Assembly: GCF_009764645.1 (NCBI RefSeq)
Contig: NZ_RWIM01000124.1
Coordinates: 1 to 64,000, forward strand
Length of the DNA: 64,000 bases
Direction of reading: 5' to 3'
DNA from: Pseudomonas sp. PB106
Lineage (GTDB): Bacteria > Pseudomonadota > Gammaproteobacteria > Pseudomonadales > Pseudomonadaceae
Shown here: positions 8,464 through 20,191 of the stretch, piece after piece
Layout: every line of letters starts with the position of its first letter
Position numbering within the stretch: the first letter of the stretch is position 1
The notes under the pieces: generated by a model
Databases searched by the model: none
Told to the model about the DNA's origin: nothing
Seen by the model: only the letters and a program-made list of their open reading frames with translations
Program-made: the position numbers and the translations under genes

Positions 8464-10569
8464 TTAAACGCCCGAAGCCTTGGCCGCTGCCACGTCTTTG
8501 ATGGACAGCTTGATACGACCGCGGTTGTCCACGTCCAGTACCAGCACTTCCACTTCCTGGCCTTCTTTCAGGATGTCGGTCACTTTCTCAACGCGAGCGT
8601 CGCTCAACATCGAGATGTGAACCAGACCGTCCTTGCCCGGCAGGATGTTGACGAATGCGCCGAAGTCGACGATGCGCTCAACCTTACCGACGTAGATCTT
8701 GCCGATTTCAGCTTCTGCGGTGATGCTCAGAACGCGCTGACGCGCCGCTTCTGCTGCATCCTTGGTTTCGCCGAAGATCTTGATCGAACCGTCGTCTTCG
8801 ATGTCGATCGAAGCTTTGGTTTCTTCGCAGATCGCACGGATGGTCGCGCCACCTTTACCGATAACGTCACGGATCTTGTCGGTGTCGATTTTCATCGCGA
8901 TCATGGTCGGAGCGTTGGCCGACAGTTCGGTACGCGACTGGCCAATGATCTGGTTCATCTGACCGAGGATGTTCAGGCGCGCTTCCAGGGCTTGGCCCAG
9001 TGCGATTTCCATGATTTCTTCGGTGATGCCCTTGATCTTGATGTCCATCTGCAGCGCGGTAACACCTTTGGCGGTACCGGCTACTTTGAAGTCCATGTCG
9101 CCCAGGTGATCTTCGTCACCGAGGATGTCGGTCAGGACTGCGAATTTCTCGCCTTCTTTAACCAGACCCATGGCGATACCGGCAACTGGCGCCTTCATAG
9201 GCACACCCGCGTCCATCAGGGCCAGGGAAGCGCCGCAAACGGAAGCCATCGAGCTCGAACCGTTGGATTCGGTGATTTCCGAAACCACACGGATGGTGTA
9301 CGGGAACACGTCAGCGGCAGGCAGCATGGCCGAAACCGAACGACGGGCCAGACGGCCGTGACCGATTTCACGACGACCAGCACCACCCATGCGACCACAC
9401 TCGCCCACCGAGAACGGAGGGAAGTTGTAGTGCAGCATGAACGGGTCTTTTTTCTCGCCTTCCAGGGTGTCCAGCAGCTGTGCGTCACGGGCGGTGCCCA
9501 GAGTCGCGACTACCAGAGCCTGGGTTTCACCACGGGTGAACAGCGCCGAACCGTGAGTCTTCGGCAGAACACCGACTTCGATGTTCAGCGGACGTACGGT
9601 TTTGGTGTCGCGACCGTCGATACGTGGCTTGCCGTTTACGATGTTTTCGCGAACGGTGCGGTATTCGATTTCGCCGAAAGCAGCTTTGACTTCGCTGGAC
9701 GAAGGCTGGCCTTCTTCACCGGACAGCTTGGCAACAACCTGATCCTTCAACTCACCCAGGCGAGCGTAACGGTCGGCCTTGATGGTGATGGTGTAAGCCT
9801 GGGAGATCGCATCGCCGAACTCGGCACGGATAGCGCCCAGTAGTTCGGTGGCTTCTGGAGCCGGAGCCCAGTTCCAGGTTGGCTTGGCAGCTTCAGCGGC
9901 CAGTTCTTTAACGGCGTTGATCACCACCTGGAATTCGTCGTGAGCAAACAGTACCGCGCCCAGCATCTGGTCTTCGGTCAGCTCTTTGGCTTCCGATTCA
10001 ACCATCAGTACGGCGTCGGAAGTACCGGCAACGACCATGTCCAGGCTCGAAGCAGCCTGCTGCTCGTAAGTCGGGTTCAGCAGGTAGCCGGTGCTTTCGT
10101 GGAAAGCAACGCGAGCGGCGCCGATCGGGCCGTCGAACGGGATACCCGAGATGGCCAGGGCAGCCGAAGTACCGATCATCGCAGCGATGTCCGGATCGGT
10201 CTTCTTGCTGGTGGAAACGACGGTGCAGACAACCTGCACTTCGTTCATGAAACCTTCTGGGAACAGCGGACGGATCGGACGGTCGATCAGTCGGGAAGTC
10301 AGGGTTTCTTTCTCGGAAGGACGGCCTTCACGCTTGAAGAAACCGCCAGGGATCTTACCGGCAGCGTAAGTCTTTTCCTGGTAGTGAACGGACAGAGGGA
10401 AGAAGCCCTTGCCCGGATCGGCTTGTTTTGCACCGACTACAGTCACCAATACGCTGACGTCGTCGTCAACGGTGACCAATACTGCGCCGGAGGCCTGACG
10501 GGCGATACGGCCAGTCTCGAGGGTAACGGTCGATTGACCGAACTGGAATTTTTTGATTACCGGGTTCAC
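8464..10569 (-). CDS. pnp: Polyribonucleotide nucleotidyltransferase (PNPase)
   Basis: 3'-to-5' phosphorolytic exoribonuclease of the RNA degradosome. The protein has 701 residues, family length. It has two RNase PH-like domains (the second with [20 protein letters not shown] near residues 390-410), then a KH domain ([13 protein letters not shown] near 565) and a C-terminal S1 domain ([20 protein letters not shown] near 630-650). It lies downstream of rpsO, with a 193-base spacer containing several short inverted repeats. That is where enterobacterial pnp leaders carry the RNase III/PNPase autoregulation hairpin; whether this one does cannot be told by eye. Confidence 0.98.
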   Translation of the reverse strand: MNPVIKKFQFGQSTVTLETGRIARQASGAVLVTVDDDVSVLVTVVGAKQADPGKGFFPLSVHYQEKTYAAGKIPGGFFKREGRPSEKETLTSRLIDRPIRPLFPEGFMNEVQVVCTVVSTSKKTDPDIAAMIGTSAALAISGIPFDGPIGAARVAFHESTGYLLNPTYEQQAASSLDMVVAGTSDAVLMVESEAKELTEDQMLGAVLFAHDEFQVVINAVKELAAEAAKPTWNWAPAPEATELLGAIRAEFGDAISQAYTITIKADRYARLGELKDQVVAKLSGEEGQPSSSEVKAAFGEIEYRTVRENIVNGKPRIDGRDTKTVRPLNIEVGVLPKTHGSALFTRGETQALVVATLGTARDAQLLDTLEGEKKDPFMLHYNFPPFSVGECGRMGGAGRREIGHGRLARRSVSAMLPAADVFPYTIRVVSEITESNGSSSMASVCGASLALMDAGVPMKAPVAGIAMGLVKEGEKFAVLTDILGDEDHLGDMDFKVAGTAKGVTALQMDIKIKGITEEIMEIALGQALEARLNILGQMNQIIGQSRTELSANAPTMIAMKIDTDKIRDVIGKGGATIRAICEETKASIDIEDDGSIKIFGETKDAAEAARQRVLSITAEAEIGKIYVGKVERIVDFGAFVNILPGKDGLVHISMLSDARVEKVTDILKEGQEVEVLVLDVDNRGRIKLSIKDVAAAKASGV

Positions 10570-10762
10570 GGTGTCCTACCTTCTTTGTGGCTCTTGGGGA
10601 AAACGGTTTCTTGCGAATTCTTGGGCAATGTCGGGAATCGGCCCAACGCCTGTCCAGGGTAAAACGTGTATCCAGATAAAACTTGAGGCTGGGAGCCTGC
10701 AAGGCGCCAGTGGTAAACCACCGACGTCTGACAGACAACCAACCTCATAGCGCAATCGCTGA

Positions 10763-11032
10763 TTAGCGACGCAGACCCAGGCGAGCGATCAGAGCGCTGT
10801 AACGGCTCACGTCCTTGCCTTTCAGGTAGTCCAGCAGCTTGCGACGCTGGTTTACCATGCGGATCAGACCACGACGGGAGTGGTGATCTTTACCGTTGGC
10901 CTTGAAGTGACCTTGCAGTTTGTTGATGTTGTGGGTCAGGAGTGCAACTTGCACTTCTGGCGAACCAGTGTCACCAACAGCTTGCTGGTAGTCAGCAACG
11001 ATTTGAGCTTTTTCTTGAACGTCGAGAGCCAT
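10763..11032 (-). CDS. rpsO: 30S ribosomal protein S15
   Basis: An 89-residue small-subunit protein that binds the central domain of 16S rRNA. The S15 signature is present ([37 protein letters not shown]). Its ATG follows an AAAAGGA ribosome site. It lies between truB and pnp in the standard order. A strong hairpin just upstream may serve in autoregulation. Confidence 0.98.
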   Translation of the reverse strand: MALDVQEKAQIVADYQQAVGDTGSPEVQVALLTHNINKLQGHFKANGKDHHSRRGLIRMVNQRRKLLDYLKGKDVSRYSALIARLGLRR

Positions 11033-11051
11033 GAGGCAATCCTTTTATCAG

Positions 11052-11076
11052 GAAACTGTTTCAGAAAAACAGTTTC
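11052..11076 (-). promoter_or_regulatory. Perfect hairpin in the rpsO leader
   Basis: GAAACTGTTT (11067-11076 on the minus strand) pairs perfectly with AAACAGTTTC (11052-11061) around a 5-base loop, 19 bases before the rpsO ATG and just 5' of its ribosome site. Leader structures at this place are S15 targets in several bacteria; that role here is inferred. Confidence 0.5.
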
Positions 11077-11174
11077 AACAGGCCAGGGACAAATCCCTGT
11101 ATCTATAAATGAGTCGTGACCGTGCCTGTTAACAGCCACACTCGCCGACCTGCTGTTACACAGGCCGGTTCCGG

Positions 11175-12092
11175 TCATTCTGACCGAATCAGTCGACGTG
11201 GCGCGATGCGCCCGTCTTCGCTCACTTCACCGATACCGATGAAGCGACCATTGTGATCCTGGACCCGCACCATGCCGAACTTCGGAGCATCCGGGGCACG
11301 TACCGGCTGGCCGTTGAGCCAGTAGAACGCGCTCGCTTCCGAGAAGTGCAGCAACGGCCAATCCTGCAAGCCGCTGTCCGATGGCATCAGGAAGCGGTCA
11401 ACCGCTTCGTTGCCGCCTTCGGCATGTACCGCTTCGAGCTCTTCGAGGGTCACAGTCTGCGCCAGGGTGAAAGGCCCGGCCTGGGTACGACGCAGTTCAG
11501 CGACGTACGCACCACAACCGAGTTGCTCACCGATATCCTCCACCAGGGTACGAATATAGGTGCCCTTGCTGCAGTCCACCGCAAGACGCGCAGTATCGCC
11601 TTCGAAGGCCAGTAATTCCAAGCGCGCAATAGTAACAGAACGCGGTTCGCGCTCCACTACTTCGCCTGCACGAGCCAGTTTGTACAGCGGCTGGCCATCA
11701 CGCTTGAGCGCCGAGTACATCGGCGGTATCTGACTGATTTGCCCACGAAATTTCGGCAAAGCTGCCTCGACATCGGCGCGACCAACGGTCACCGGGCGTT
11801 CCTGCAAAACTTCACCCTCGGCGTCTGCCGTGGTGGTGGTCTTGCCGAGCTGAGCCAGGGTCTCATAAGCCTTGTCGGAATCGAGCAGGTACTGCGAGAA
11901 CTTGGTCGCCTCACCGAAGCACAGCGGCAGCACGCCGGTGGCCAGCGGGTCGAGGCTGCCGGTGTGGCCAGCCTTCTCGGCATTGAGCAGCCAGCGAACC
12001 TTCTGCAAGGCAGCGTTGGAGGTGAACCCCAGCGGCTTGTCGAGCAGGATGATGCCACTGACGTTACGACGGATACGTTTGACCTGAGCCAC
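11175..12092 (-). CDS. truB: tRNA pseudouridine-55 synthase
   Basis: Makes pseudouridine 55 in the T-loop of most tRNAs. The protein has 305 residues. The catalytic aspartate is D48 in [16 protein letters not shown], with [13 protein letters not shown] near residue 175 and a C-terminal PUA-like region. The start is the GTG at 12090-12092 ([13 protein letters not shown]), four bases after the rbfA stop, with AAGGAG upstream; the longer frame overlaps rbfA and is not used. It is part of the nusA-infB-rbfA-truB-rpsO-pnp run. Confidence 0.96.
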   Translation of the reverse strand: MAQVKRIRRNVSGIILLDKPLGFTSNAALQKVRWLLNAEKAGHTGSLDPLATGVLPLCFGEATKFSQYLLDSDKAYETLAQLGKTTTTADAEGEVLQERPVTVGRADVEAALPKFRGQISQIPPMYSALKRDGQPLYKLARAGEVVEREPRSVTIARLELLAFEGDTARLAVDCSKGTYIRTLVEDIGEQLGCGAYVAELRRTQAGPFTLAQTVTLEELEAVHAEGGNEAVDRFLMPSDSGLQDWPLLHFSEASAFYWLNGQPVRAPDAPKFGMVRVQDHNGRFIGIGEVSEDGRIAPRRLIRSE

Positions 12093-12096
12093 CGAG

Positions 12097-12498
12097 TTAC
12101 TCCTTGGTGTCTTCAGGTTCAGCAGCGACCGGATGCTGATTGTCTTCAGCCACCGCACGCTCGATCAACGCGGACAGGTGTGCGCCACGCACGACGGATT
12201 CGTCGTAGTGGAAGTGCAATTGCGGCACGCTGCGCAGCTTCATTTCACGGGCCAACTGCATGCGCAGGAAACCTGCGGCGGCGTTGAGCACCTTGATGCT
12301 TTGCGCGATGTCTTCAGCGTTGTCCTGCCCCATCACAGTGATGAAAATCTTCGCGTGACCGACGTCACGGCTGACTTCCACTGCGGTGATGGTCACCAGG
12401 CCAACACGTGGATCTTTGACTTCGCGACGGATCAGCTGAGCCAGCTCGCGCTGCATCTGATCGCCGATACGTTGGGTACGGCTGTATTCTTTTGCCAT
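12097..12498 (-). CDS. rbfA: 30S ribosome-binding factor RbfA
   Basis: A late 30S maturation and cold-adaptation factor. The protein has 133 residues with the single KH-like fold ([56 protein letters not shown]). Its ATG is at 12496-12498 ([12 protein letters not shown]). It sits between infB and truB and nearly touches truB. Confidence 0.97.
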   Translation of the reverse strand: MAKEYSRTQRIGDQMQRELAQLIRREVKDPRVGLVTITAVEVSRDVGHAKIFITVMGQDNAEDIAQSIKVLNAAAGFLRMQLAREMKLRSVPQLHFHYDESVVRGAHLSALIERAVAEDNQHPVAAEPEDTKE

Positions 12499-12553
12499 GA
12501 TTTTGTTACCTGTTACTGCCCGACGGTGAAACCCGTCAGGTCTGAAAGCGGCA

Positions 12554-12587
12554 AACGCCCGGCCTGACAAAAGCCAGACCGGGCGTT
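12554..12587 (-). repeat. Intercistronic hairpin between infB and rbfA
   Basis: 15-base arms (12554-12568 and 12573-12587) pair with only two non-Watson-Crick positions around an AAAA/TTTT loop. A smaller hairpin, gccgcac/gtgcggc, follows near 12611-12630. No U-run follows, so an RNA-processing or stability element is more likely than a strong terminator. Confidence 0.6.
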
Positions 12588-12658
12588 GCGTTTAGAGTCC
12601 GGGTGATGCGCCGCACCCTTGAGTGCGGCCGACCATCACGGCTCCTGAAGTGCGCGAG

Positions 12659-15190
12659 TTAGAGGCTGCGAGCAACCTGAACCTTCTCGAAGACTTCGAT
12701 CTTGTCGCCGACTTTAACGTCGTTGTAGCTCTTCACGCCGATACCGCATTCCATGCCGGCACGTACTTCGGAAGCGTCATCCTTGAAGCGGCGCAGGGAT
12801 TCCAGCTCGCCTTCGAAGATAACGATATCTTCGCGCAGTACGCGGATCGGACGGTTACGGTGCACAACACCTTCGATCACCATGCAACCAGCGATCGCGC
12901 CAAACTTCGGCGAACGGAACACGTCACGCACTTCGGCCACGCCCAGGATGTTCTCGCGAACATCGCTGCCGAGCATACCGGTCAGGGCTTTCTTGACGTC
13001 TTCGATGATGTCGTAGATCACGTTGTAGTAACGCATATCCAGACCTTCCTGCTCGACGATCTTCCGTGCGCCAGCATCGGCACGCACGTTGAAGCCGAAC
13101 AGTACAGCGTTGGAAGCCAGTGCCAGGTTAGCGTCGGATTCGGTGATACCACCTACACCGCCACCGACGACGCGCACTTGCACTTCGTCGTTGCCCAGGC
13201 CATTCAATGCGCCCTGCAGAGCTTCCAGCGAACCACGGACGTCGGATTTGAGGACGATGTTGAGCGTCTTCTTCTCGGCCTGACCCATGTTTTCGAAGAT
13301 GTTTTCCAGCTTGCCGGCGTGAGCGCGAGCCAGTTTGACTTCGCGGAACTTGCCTTGACGGAACAGAGCCACTTCACGAGCTTTCTTCTCGTCAGCCACA
13401 ACGCTCATCTCGTCGCCAGCGTCCGGGGTACCGTCCAGGCCGAGAATCTCGACAGGGATGGAAGGACCGGCTTCCTTGATTGGCTTGCCGTTCTCGTCGA
13501 GCATGGCACGCACGCGGCCATAGTTCGAACCGACCAGAACCATGTCGCCTTGGCGCAGGGTACCGTCTTGGACCAGAACGGTTGCAACCGGGCCACGACC
13601 TTTGTCGAGACGCGATTCAACCACAACACCACGGCCAGGAGCCGATGGAGTCGCTTTCAGTTCGAGAACTTCAGCTTGCAGCAGAACGGCCTCAAGCAGC
13701 TCGTCCACGCCAGTACCGACTTTCGCCGAAACCGGTACGAACGGCGTATCACCGCCCCACTCTTCGGAAGTCACACCGTGAACCGACAGTTCGCTACGGA
13801 TGCGATCGAGATCGGCGCCCGGCTTGTCGATTTTGTTCACCGCTACTACCAGTGGAACGCCAGCCGCGACTGCGTGCTGAACGGCTTCAATGGTCTGCGG
13901 CATCACGCCGTCGTCCGCTGCAACCACCAGAATCACGATGTCGGTCGCCTTGGCACCACGAGCACGCATTGCGGTAAACGCGGCGTGACCCGGGGTGTCG
14001 AGGAAGGTGACCATGCCGCGTTCGGTTTCAACGTGGTACGCACCGATGTGCTGGGTGATACCACCGGCTTCGCCAGCAGCTACCTTGGCACGACGGATGT
14101 AGTCGAGCAGCGAGGTCTTACCGTGGTCAACGTGGCCCATTACGGTCACGACCGGAGCACGGGAGAACGTCTCGCCTTCAAACTTCAGGGACTCGGCCAG
14201 GGAGTCTTCCAGGGCGGTGTCGCTGACCAGGGTCACTTTGTGGCCCAGTTCTTCAGCTACCAGTTGAGCAGTTTCCTGATCAAGCACCTGGTTGATGGTC
14301 GCTGGAGTACCCAGTTTGAACATGAACTTGATGATTTCAGCAGCCTTGACCGACATCTGATTAGCGAGATCGCCAACAGTGATGGTCTCGCCGATCTGCA
14401 CATCACGCACGACAGGGCCGGTTGGGCTCTGGAAACCGTGGGCGTTGCGCTTCTTCAGCTTGGCCTTGCCGCGACCACCACGACGGAAGCCATCGCTTTC
14501 TTCGTCGGTAGTGCGTGGTGCCACACGTGGCGCCGGCGCTTTTTCTTTGACCGAGGCACGATGCGGAGCGTTTTTGCGCTCGCCATCACCACCACCGCTG
14601 CGACGATTGTTATCGTCAGCACGTGGTTTGTCCGGACGGCGCTGTTCGTTCTGCTTGTTGCGAACTTCAGCAGACGGCGCTGGAGCAGCGGCGACTACCG
14701 GTGCGCTTTCGCGTACAGGTTCGGCAGCGGCAGCCGGCGCCGAAACGGCGTCGGTGGCAGCAGTTTGCGCAGCAGCAGGCTGGCGGCGCGATTCTTCTTC
14801 GGCGCGCTGCTTGGCTTCTTGTTCAGCCTTTTGACGGGCAGCATTTTCTACTGCGCGACGCTCATCCAGTTCACGCTTGCGCTCGGCTTCGATTTCTTCC
14901 GGGCTACGCTGTACGAAAACTTTCTTCTTGCGAACTTCTACGCTGATGCTCTTGCTACCAGCCACACGCAGGGTGCTGGTGGTTTTACGCTGCAGCGTGA
15001 TCTTGCGTGGTTCTTCCACTTTCGCCTTGTGGCTGCTTTTCAAGTGAGTCAGCAGGGACTGCTTCTCACTGTCAGTCACATTTTCTTCGGCGGCGGTGTG
15101 CGGCAGACCTGCCTCACGCATCTGCTGCAACAGGCGCTCTACCGGTGTTTTGACCTCATCGGCCAGTTGTTTCACCGTGACTTGCGTCAT
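12659..15190 (-). CDS. infB: Translation initiation factor IF-2
   Basis: GTPase that places initiator tRNA on the 30S subunit and promotes subunit joining. The protein has 843 residues. It has an N-terminal IF2N domain ([20 protein letters not shown]), a charged Ala/Arg/Glu-rich linker (about 90-230), a second IF2N-type domain ([20 protein letters not shown]), then the G domain with G1 [15 protein letters not shown]3 DTPGHAAF, G4 NKIDKPGAD and G5 SAK. Beta-barrel domains complete it. It starts 27 bases after the nusA stop. Confidence 0.98.
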   Translation of the reverse strand: MTQVTVKQLADEVKTPVERLLQQMREAGLPHTAAEENVTDSEKQSLLTHLKSSHKAKVEEPRKITLQRKTTSTLRVAGSKSISVEVRKKKVFVQRSPEEIEAERKRELDERRAVENAARQKAEQEAKQRAEEESRRQPAAAQTAATDAVSAPAAAAEPVRESAPVVAAAPAPSAEVRNKQNEQRRPDKPRADDNNRRSGGGDGERKNAPHRASVKEKAPAPRVAPRTTDEESDGFRRGGRGKAKLKKRNAHGFQSPTGPVVRDVQIGETITVGDLANQMSVKAAEIIKFMFKLGTPATINQVLDQETAQLVAEELGHKVTLVSDTALEDSLAESLKFEGETFSRAPVVTVMGHVDHGKTSLLDYIRRAKVAAGEAGGITQHIGAYHVETERGMVTFLDTPGHAAFTAMRARGAKATDIVILVVAADDGVMPQTIEAVQHAVAAGVPLVVAVNKIDKPGADLDRIRSELSVHGVTSEEWGGDTPFVPVSAKVGTGVDELLEAVLLQAEVLELKATPSAPGRGVVVESRLDKGRGPVATVLVQDGTLRQGDMVLVGSNYGRVRAMLDENGKPIKEAGPSIPVEILGLDGTPDAGDEMSVVADEKKAREVALFRQGKFREVKLARAHAGKLENIFENMGQAEKKTLNIVLKSDVRGSLEALQGALNGLGNDEVQVRVVGGGVGGITESDANLALASNAVLFGFNVRADAGARKIVEQEGLDMRYYNVIYDIIEDVKKALTGMLGSDVRENILGVAEVRDVFRSPKFGAIAGCMVIEGVVHRNRPIRVLREDIVIFEGELESLRRFKDDASEVRAGMECGIGVKSYNDVKVGDKIEVFEKVQVARSL

Positions 15191-15217
15191 GCACTTCTCT
15201 CCTCAGGCCGCGCCTAA

Positions 15218-16699
15218 TTACTCGAACCAGTGGGCTCGGGCGGCCATGATCAACTTGCCGGCACGATCATCGTCAATGCCGTCGATGTCGAGCAGGTCGT
15301 CAATAGACTGCTCGGCCAGGTCTTCGCGGGTAATTACGCCGCGCACCGCCAGTTCCATCGCCAAATCCTTGTCCATACCCTCAAGCGAGAGCAGGTCTTC
15401 GGCCGGATGGGCGTCTGCCAGCTTTTCCTCAGTAGCGATGGCTTTGGTCAACAAACGATCCTTGGCACGAGCGCGAAGCTCGTTGACGGTATCTTCGTCA
15501 AAGCCGTCGATGTTGAGCATTTCTTCCAACGGTACGTAGGCAATCTCTTCCAGGCTGGTGAAGCCTTCATCTACCAGCACCTGTGCCAGGTCTTCGTCGA
15601 CTTCCAGCTCGTCGATGAAGTTGCGCAGGATGTCGCCGGTTTCTGCTTGCTGCTTAGCCTGGATGTCCGATTCGGTCATCACGTTCAGGGTCCAGCCAGT
15701 CAACTGGCTAGCCAGACGCACGTTCTGACCACCGCGACCGATGGCCTGAGCCAGATTGTCTGCGCCAACGGCGATGTCCATTGCATGGGCATCTTCGTCA
15801 ACGATAATTGCCGCAACCTCGGCCGGGGACATGGCGTTGATCACGAACTGAGCCGGGTTGTCGTCCCACAGCACGATATCAACACGCTCGCCGCCCAACT
15901 CACCCGACACTGCCTGGACGCGCGAACCGCGCATACCGATGCAAGCACCTTGCGGGTCGATGCGCTTGTCCTTGGAGCGGACGGCGATCTTGGCGCGCGA
16001 ACCCGGATCACGGGACGCAGCCATCACTTCGATCAGGCCTTCAGCAATTTCCGGCACTTCGATACGGAACAGCTCGATCAGCATTTCCGGCGCGGTACGC
16101 GACAGGATCAGCTGCGGGCCGCGGTTCTCGGTGCGGATTTCCTTGAGCAGCGCACGCAAACGCACGCCGACACGGAAGGTTTCGCGAGAAATGATGTCTT
16201 CACGAGCCAGCAACGCTTCAGCGTTGTTGCCCAGATCGACGATCACGTTGTCGCGGGTGACTTTTTTCACGGTGCCGGAGATGATTTCTCCAAGGCGCTC
16301 GCGATAAGCGTCGACCACTTGAGCGCGCTCGGCTTCACGCACTTTCTGCACGATGACTTGCTTGGCAGTCTGTGCAGCAATGCGGCCGAACTCGATGGAT
16401 TCGATCTTTTCTTCGACGACGTCGCCAACGTTGGCACCCGGATGCGTTTGCGCAACCTTGCTCGGCCAGGTCTCGATGGCCGGATCGTCGAGATCATTCT
16501 CTTCGACGACCGTCCAGCGACGGAAAGTTTCGTAAGAACCGGTGTGGCGGTTAATTTCCACACGCAGGTCAACTTCGTCTTCAAAACGCTTTTTGGTAGC
16601 AGTGGCCAGAGCCAGCTCCAGCGCTTCAAAAATTACGCTTGCCGGTACGCCCTTTTCATTGGATACCGACTCAACAACCAGCAGTACTTCTTTGCTCAT
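15218..16699 (-). CDS. nusA: Transcription termination/antitermination factor NusA
   Basis: RNA polymerase-bound regulator of pausing, termination and rRNA antitermination. The protein has 493 residues: N-terminal polymerase-binding domain, S1 domain ([20 protein letters not shown] near 140), KH domains ([20 protein letters not shown] near 245; [17 protein letters not shown] near 315) and two C-terminal acidic repeats typical of proteobacteria. The start is the ATG at 16697-16699 ([10 protein letters not shown]) after an AAGGCGAGG site. Confidence 0.98.
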   Translation of the reverse strand: MSKEVLLVVESVSNEKGVPASVIFEALELALATATKKRFEDEVDLRVEINRHTGSYETFRRWTVVEENDLDDPAIETWPSKVAQTHPGANVGDVVEEKIESIEFGRIAAQTAKQVIVQKVREAERAQVVDAYRERLGEIISGTVKKVTRDNVIVDLGNNAEALLAREDIISRETFRVGVRLRALLKEIRTENRGPQLILSRTAPEMLIELFRIEVPEIAEGLIEVMAASRDPGSRAKIAVRSKDKRIDPQGACIGMRGSRVQAVSGELGGERVDIVLWDDNPAQFVINAMSPAEVAAIIVDEDAHAMDIAVGADNLAQAIGRGGQNVRLASQLTGWTLNVMTESDIQAKQQAETGDILRNFIDELEVDEDLAQVLVDEGFTSLEEIAYVPLEEMLNIDGFDEDTVNELRARAKDRLLTKAIATEEKLADAHPAEDLLSLEGMDKDLAMELAVRGVITREDLAEQSIDDLLDIDGIDDDRAGKLIMAARAHWFE

Positions 16700-16746
16700 C
16701 GTACGCCTCGCCTTTCGCAAGCCATTGGATCCGCGGGATCCGCGTC

Positions 16747-17205
16747 TCAGTCAAAACTGGGAATAATGTTGGCCTTGTCGATCATATCGATCGGCAACAG
16801 GAACTCATGGTCTTCTACCTGCACCACTACATCCTGTTCTTCTACACCGCGCAGAAGGCCCTGAAAGTTGCGTCGACCTTCAAAAGGCGAGCGCAGCTTG
16901 ATCTTCACTTGTTCACCGGCAAATTTTGCAAACTGCTCAATAGTGAACAGTGGGCGCTCCATGCCAGGCGAGGAAACTTCGAGGGTGTATTCAACGGTAA
17001 TTGGATCTTCAACATCCAGCACACCACTGATCTGACGGCTGACAATGGCGCAATCGTCCACCAGCACGCCACCCTCTTTATCGATATAAACGCGCAACAT
17101 CGAGTGACGACCCTGAGCCGAAAACTCGATACCCCAGCATTCATAGCCCAGGGCCACGACCACCGGGGCCAGCAAGGCCTGCAACTCTTCTAGCTTGCTC
17201 GACAC
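16747..17205 (-). CDS. rimP: Ribosome maturation factor RimP
   Basis: An early 30S assembly factor of 152 residues with the standard signature ([56 protein letters not shown]) and a C-terminal SH3-like domain. It starts with GTG at 17203-17205, a few bases after GGGGG. First protein gene of the nusA-infB operon, downstream of tRNA-fMet as in many gammaproteobacteria. Confidence 0.97.
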   Translation of the reverse strand: MSSKLEELQALLAPVVVALGYECWGIEFSAQGRHSMLRVYIDKEGGVLVDDCAIVSRQISGVLDVEDPITVEYTLEVSSPGMERPLFTIEQFAKFAGEQVKIKLRSPFEGRRNFQGLLRGVEEQDVVVQVEDHEFLLPIDMIDKANIIPSFD

Positions 17206-17241
17206 CTGAACCCCCTAGTGCATGATATGTGCATGCTTTGC

Positions 17242-17342
17242 AAAATAAAAAAATGGGCGAAACGCCCATCCTTGAAACGCCGTCGAACAGCGGCGTTGAA
17301 AGTGTCCAGCTAACAAAAAGCCCCTTAAAAGGGGCTCTTTAA
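17242..17342 (-). terminator. Three consecutive hairpins between tRNA-fMet and rimP
   Basis: Read in the direction of transcription: AGCCCCTT/AAGGGGCT (17319-17336, followed by TTTTT), AACGCCG/CGGCGTT (17276-17297), then ATGGGCG/CGCCCAT (17253-17269, followed by TTTTTTTATTTT). The first and last look like intrinsic terminators for the tRNA. rimP then needs read-through or its own promoter. Confidence 0.8.
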
Positions 17343-17344
17343 AC

Positions 17345-17421
<77 letters not shown>

Positions 17422-17488
17422 ACAAAGCTGGAGCGGAAGTATACGACCGATCCCTTATAGGGTCAATGTAACCTTCCACCTGCAAGAA

Positions 17489-17506
17489 AGCCCGCAACAG
17501 CGGGCT
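17489..17506 (-). terminator. Terminator after tRNA-Leu
   Basis: AGCCCGC/GCGGGCT stem with a 4-base loop, followed on the minus strand by TTTCTTGC, 13 bases after the tRNA-Leu 3' end. Confidence 0.65.
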
Positions 17507-17518
17507 CTCCTGACTAAT

Positions 17519-17604
17519 TGGTACCGAGAAGGGGACTCGAACCCCTACACCCTATGGGCACAACCACCTCAAGGTTGCGTGTCTACCAATTCCACCACCT
17601 CGGC
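17519..17604 (-). tRNA. tRNA-Leu (GAG anticodon)
   Basis: An 86-nt class II tRNA with a long variable arm. The minus strand begins GCCGAGGTGGTGGAATTGG, the anticodon loop is CTTGAGG, the T-loop GGTTCGAGTCC, and CCA is encoded. It lies between secG and tRNA-fMet. Confidence 0.96.
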
Positions 17605-17625
17605 AAAACTACGTTGAAACCCTTC

Positions 17626-18012
17626 TTACTTCTGCTCTTGAGCTGGAGGTACGTCAGTCGCTGGAGTAGCCGACTTTTGCTCTTGAAGCACCGGGACATC
17701 ATCAGAAGCCGGTTGTTGTTGCTTAGGTACTTCCAACACTGCTGGATTTGGGAGACCTGCTTGAGTCAGCTGGTGAGCCTTCTCTTTAGCAAAGTAACCT
17801 AACCCTAAGCTGGTTATGAAGAAACCGGCGGCAAGTATAGCAGTAAACTTACTAAGAAAGGTAGAGGAACCTTGGCTTCCGAACACAGTATTTGAAGCAC
17901 CTGCTCCGAAAGACGCACCAGCGTCCGCACCTTTACCCTGCTGCAGCAAAACCAGAGCAACTACGCCCAATGCACCCAGCAGATGAAAAACGACTACGAC
18001 TGTTTCCAGCAT
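17626..18012 (-). CDS. secG: Preprotein translocase subunit SecG
   Basis: Small accessory subunit of the SecYEG channel. The protein has 128 residues with two membrane helices ([39 protein letters not shown]) around the conserved [13 protein letters not shown] loop. A Pro/Gln/Ala-rich tail of about 45 residues has near-repeats ([20 protein letters not shown]). The start is the ATG at 18010-18012. It overlaps nothing; tpiA ends 4 bases upstream. Confidence 0.95.
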   Translation of the reverse strand: MLETVVVVFHLLGALGVVALVLLQQGKGADAGASFGAGASNTVFGSQGSSTFLSKFTAILAAGFFITSLGLGYFAKEKAHQLTQAGLPNPAVLEVPKQQQPASDDVPVLQEQKSATPATDVPPAQEQK

Positions 18013-18016
18013 TTTT

Positions 18017-18772
18017 TCAGTTTCCCGCGGCGCGACAGATCGCACCGAACTCATCTGCATTCAGGGAAGCTCCACCAATGAGCCCCCCATCGATATCCGG
18101 CATGCCGAACAGTTCGACCGCATTGGCCGCCTTCACGCTGCCGCCGTATAGAAGCCGCACACCTCGTGCGACTTCAGAATTCTCTGCCGCCAGCTGCTCG
18201 CGGATGGCTTTATGCACATCCTGCGCCTGCTGCGGCGTTGCAGTCAGCCCGGTACCAATGGCCCAGACCGGCTCGTATGCAATCACTGCCTTGGCAAAGG
18301 CACCGACACCCAGCTCCTCAATGATACTGCCCAGCTGACGCCCGACAACCTCAAGAGTTTTACCGGCTTCGCGCTGCTCGAGGGTTTCCCCTACACACAA
18401 CACCGGAATCAAGCCACATGCCTGTGCCGCTGCGAACTTGCGATTCAGCATCCCGTCTCGCTCGCCCATTATCTGACGGCGTTCGGAGTGCCCGACAAGC
18501 ACCAGGGAACAACCTGCATCCACCAACTGACTCGGTGCAATTTCACCGGTCAACGCACCTTGCATGGATTCCACCGCAGAATTCTGCGCACCGACCGAAA
18601 TCGATTTACCTTTCAAGCCATCAACCACTTGGTTGATATACAAGCAAGGCGGGAATACTGCCACATCAACACCGCTAGGCAAGGCCAGATGACGAAGGCC
18701 GTTGATCAGCTCAGCGACGCTGGCGCGGGTACCGTGCATCTTCCAGTTACCAGCTACCATAGGGCGACGCAT
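18017..18772 (-). CDS. tpiA: Triosephosphate isomerase
   Basis: Interconverts dihydroxyacetone phosphate and glyceraldehyde 3-phosphate. The protein has 251 residues. Catalytic residues are visible: Lys in AGNWKMHG (residue 12), His in VLVGHSERR (near 95) and Glu in [11 protein letters not shown] (near 167), with phosphate-binding [11 protein letters not shown] near 208. It sits between glmM and secG. Confidence 0.98.
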   Translation of the reverse strand: MRRPMVAGNWKMHGTRASVAELINGLRHLALPSGVDVAVFPPCLYINQVVDGLKGKSISVGAQNSAVESMQGALTGEIAPSQLVDAGCSLVLVGHSERRQIMGERDGMLNRKFAAAQACGLIPVLCVGETLEQREAGKTLEVVGRQLGSIIEELGVGAFAKAVIAYEPVWAIGTGLTATPQQAQDVHKAIREQLAAENSEVARGVRLLYGGSVKAANAVELFGMPDIDGGLIGGASLNADEFGAICRAAGN

Positions 18773-18837
18773 GCTGTACCTCGTCGGTCAAAGTGGGCGC
18801 AGATGTTACCCAACACAATCATGGCTTGCAAGCCGTA

Positions 18838-20175
18838 TCAGGCAGAAACTTCAGTTACCAGTTTTGCCAGTTCTTCGGCATAGCTACGAACCTGAGTTTC
18901 GTCCTCGCCCTCGACCATGACGCGCACCAGAGGCTCTGTCCCGGACTTGCGCAACAGCACACGCCCACGACCCGCCATTGCTTGGGTTACACGGGCACTG
19001 GCTTCCTTGACAGCTGGATGCTCCAGCGGGCTTTCGCCACCGCCAAATCGCACATTGATCAGAACCTGAGGGCACTTGCGTAACGCCTGCCGGGATTGCG
19101 CAAGGCCTTCGTTACGGGTTTTCAGCGCCATCAACACTTGCAAGGCCGCGATGATCGCATCACCGGTCGTGGTGTGGTTGAAGCAAACGATATGCCCCGA
19201 GTTTTCACCACCTACCAGCCAGTTACGCTCCAGCAACTCGGCAATGACATACCGGTCGCCGACATTCGCCCGGATGAACGGGATCGACAGGTCCGCGAGC
19301 GCCAGCTCCAGACCCAGATTACTCATCAGGGTCCCGACCACACCACCCTGCAGCTTGCCGCGCTCATGCAGATCTCGGGCAATGATGAACAACAACTCGT
19401 CACCATCGACAATAGCGCCAGTGTGATCAACCATCAGCACGCGATCACCGTCGCCATCAAAGGCGATACCCAGATCGGCATGCTCAGCCCGTACGGCAGC
19501 CTGCAACTGATCCATATGGGTCGAGCCGCAATTATCGTTGATGTTCAGGCCATTGGGCTGGGCCGACAACACGACAACTTCTGCGCCCAACTCACGGAAT
19601 ACGCTAGGCGCCACCTTGTAGGTCGCCCCGTGCGCGCAGTCGATGACAATCTTCAGACCAGAGAAACTGGTGCCGGTCGGCACGCTGCTCTTGCAGAATT
19701 CAATGTAGCGACCCGAGGCATCGTTGATTCGCGAGACCTTGCCGATCTTGCTCGACTCGACGACAGTCATCGGTGCATCGAGCAATTCCTCGATCATCAA
19801 CTCCAGCTCATCCGGCAGCTTGGTGCCCTTGCCGGAGAAGAATTTGATGCCGTTATCATCATGCGGATTATGCGACGCACTGATCACGATGCCGGCCTCG
19901 GCCTGGAACGTGCGTGACAGATAGGCAATAGCCGGTGTCGGCATCGGGCCCAGCAACATCACGTCTGCGCCCGCCGATGTCAGGCCGGCCTCAAGTGCCG
20001 ATTCGAACATATAGCCCGAAATTCGCGTGTCTTTGCCGACCAGGACCTTGCAGGCGCCCATCTTGCGGAACGCCATACCGGCGGCCCAGCCGAGCTTGAG
20101 CATGAAGTCAGGAGTAATCGGATACACACCGACACGACCGCGAATGCCGTCGGTACCAAAATATTTTTTGCTCAT
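18838..20175 (-). CDS. glmM: Phosphoglucosamine mutase
   Basis: Converts glucosamine 6-phosphate to glucosamine 1-phosphate for UDP-GlcNAc, peptidoglycan and LPS. The protein has 445 residues. The phosphoserine loop is [15 protein letters not shown] (near residue 100), metal-binding [12 protein letters not shown] near 240, sugar specificity GGENSGHIV near 325 and the C-terminal phosphate site [12 protein letters not shown] near 415. It starts 16 bases after the folP stop. Confidence 0.98.
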   Translation of the reverse strand: MSKKYFGTDGIRGRVGVYPITPDFMLKLGWAAGMAFRKMGACKVLVGKDTRISGYMFESALEAGLTSAGADVMLLGPMPTPAIAYLSRTFQAEAGIVISASHNPHDDNGIKFFSGKGTKLPDELELMIEELLDAPMTVVESSKIGKVSRINDASGRYIEFCKSSVPTGTSFSGLKIVIDCAHGATYKVAPSVFRELGAEVVVLSAQPNGLNINDNCGSTHMDQLQAAVRAEHADLGIAFDGDGDRVLMVDHTGAIVDGDELLFIIARDLHERGKLQGGVVGTLMSNLGLELALADLSIPFIRANVGDRYVIAELLERNWLVGGENSGHIVCFNHTTTGDAIIAALQVLMALKTRNEGLAQSRQALRKCPQVLINVRFGGGESPLEHPAVKEASARVTQAMAGRGRVLLRKSGTEPLVRVMVEGEDETQVRSYAEELAKLVTEVSA

Positions 20176-20191
20176 AAGTGCTCCATCATTC

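Noticed and set aside
12623-15217. Open frame of 864 codons on the plus strand antisense to infB
   Set aside because: It mirrors infB exactly in extent, has His/Thr/Phe-rich low-quality composition, and no ribosome site. It is a shadow caused by GC-rich third positions.
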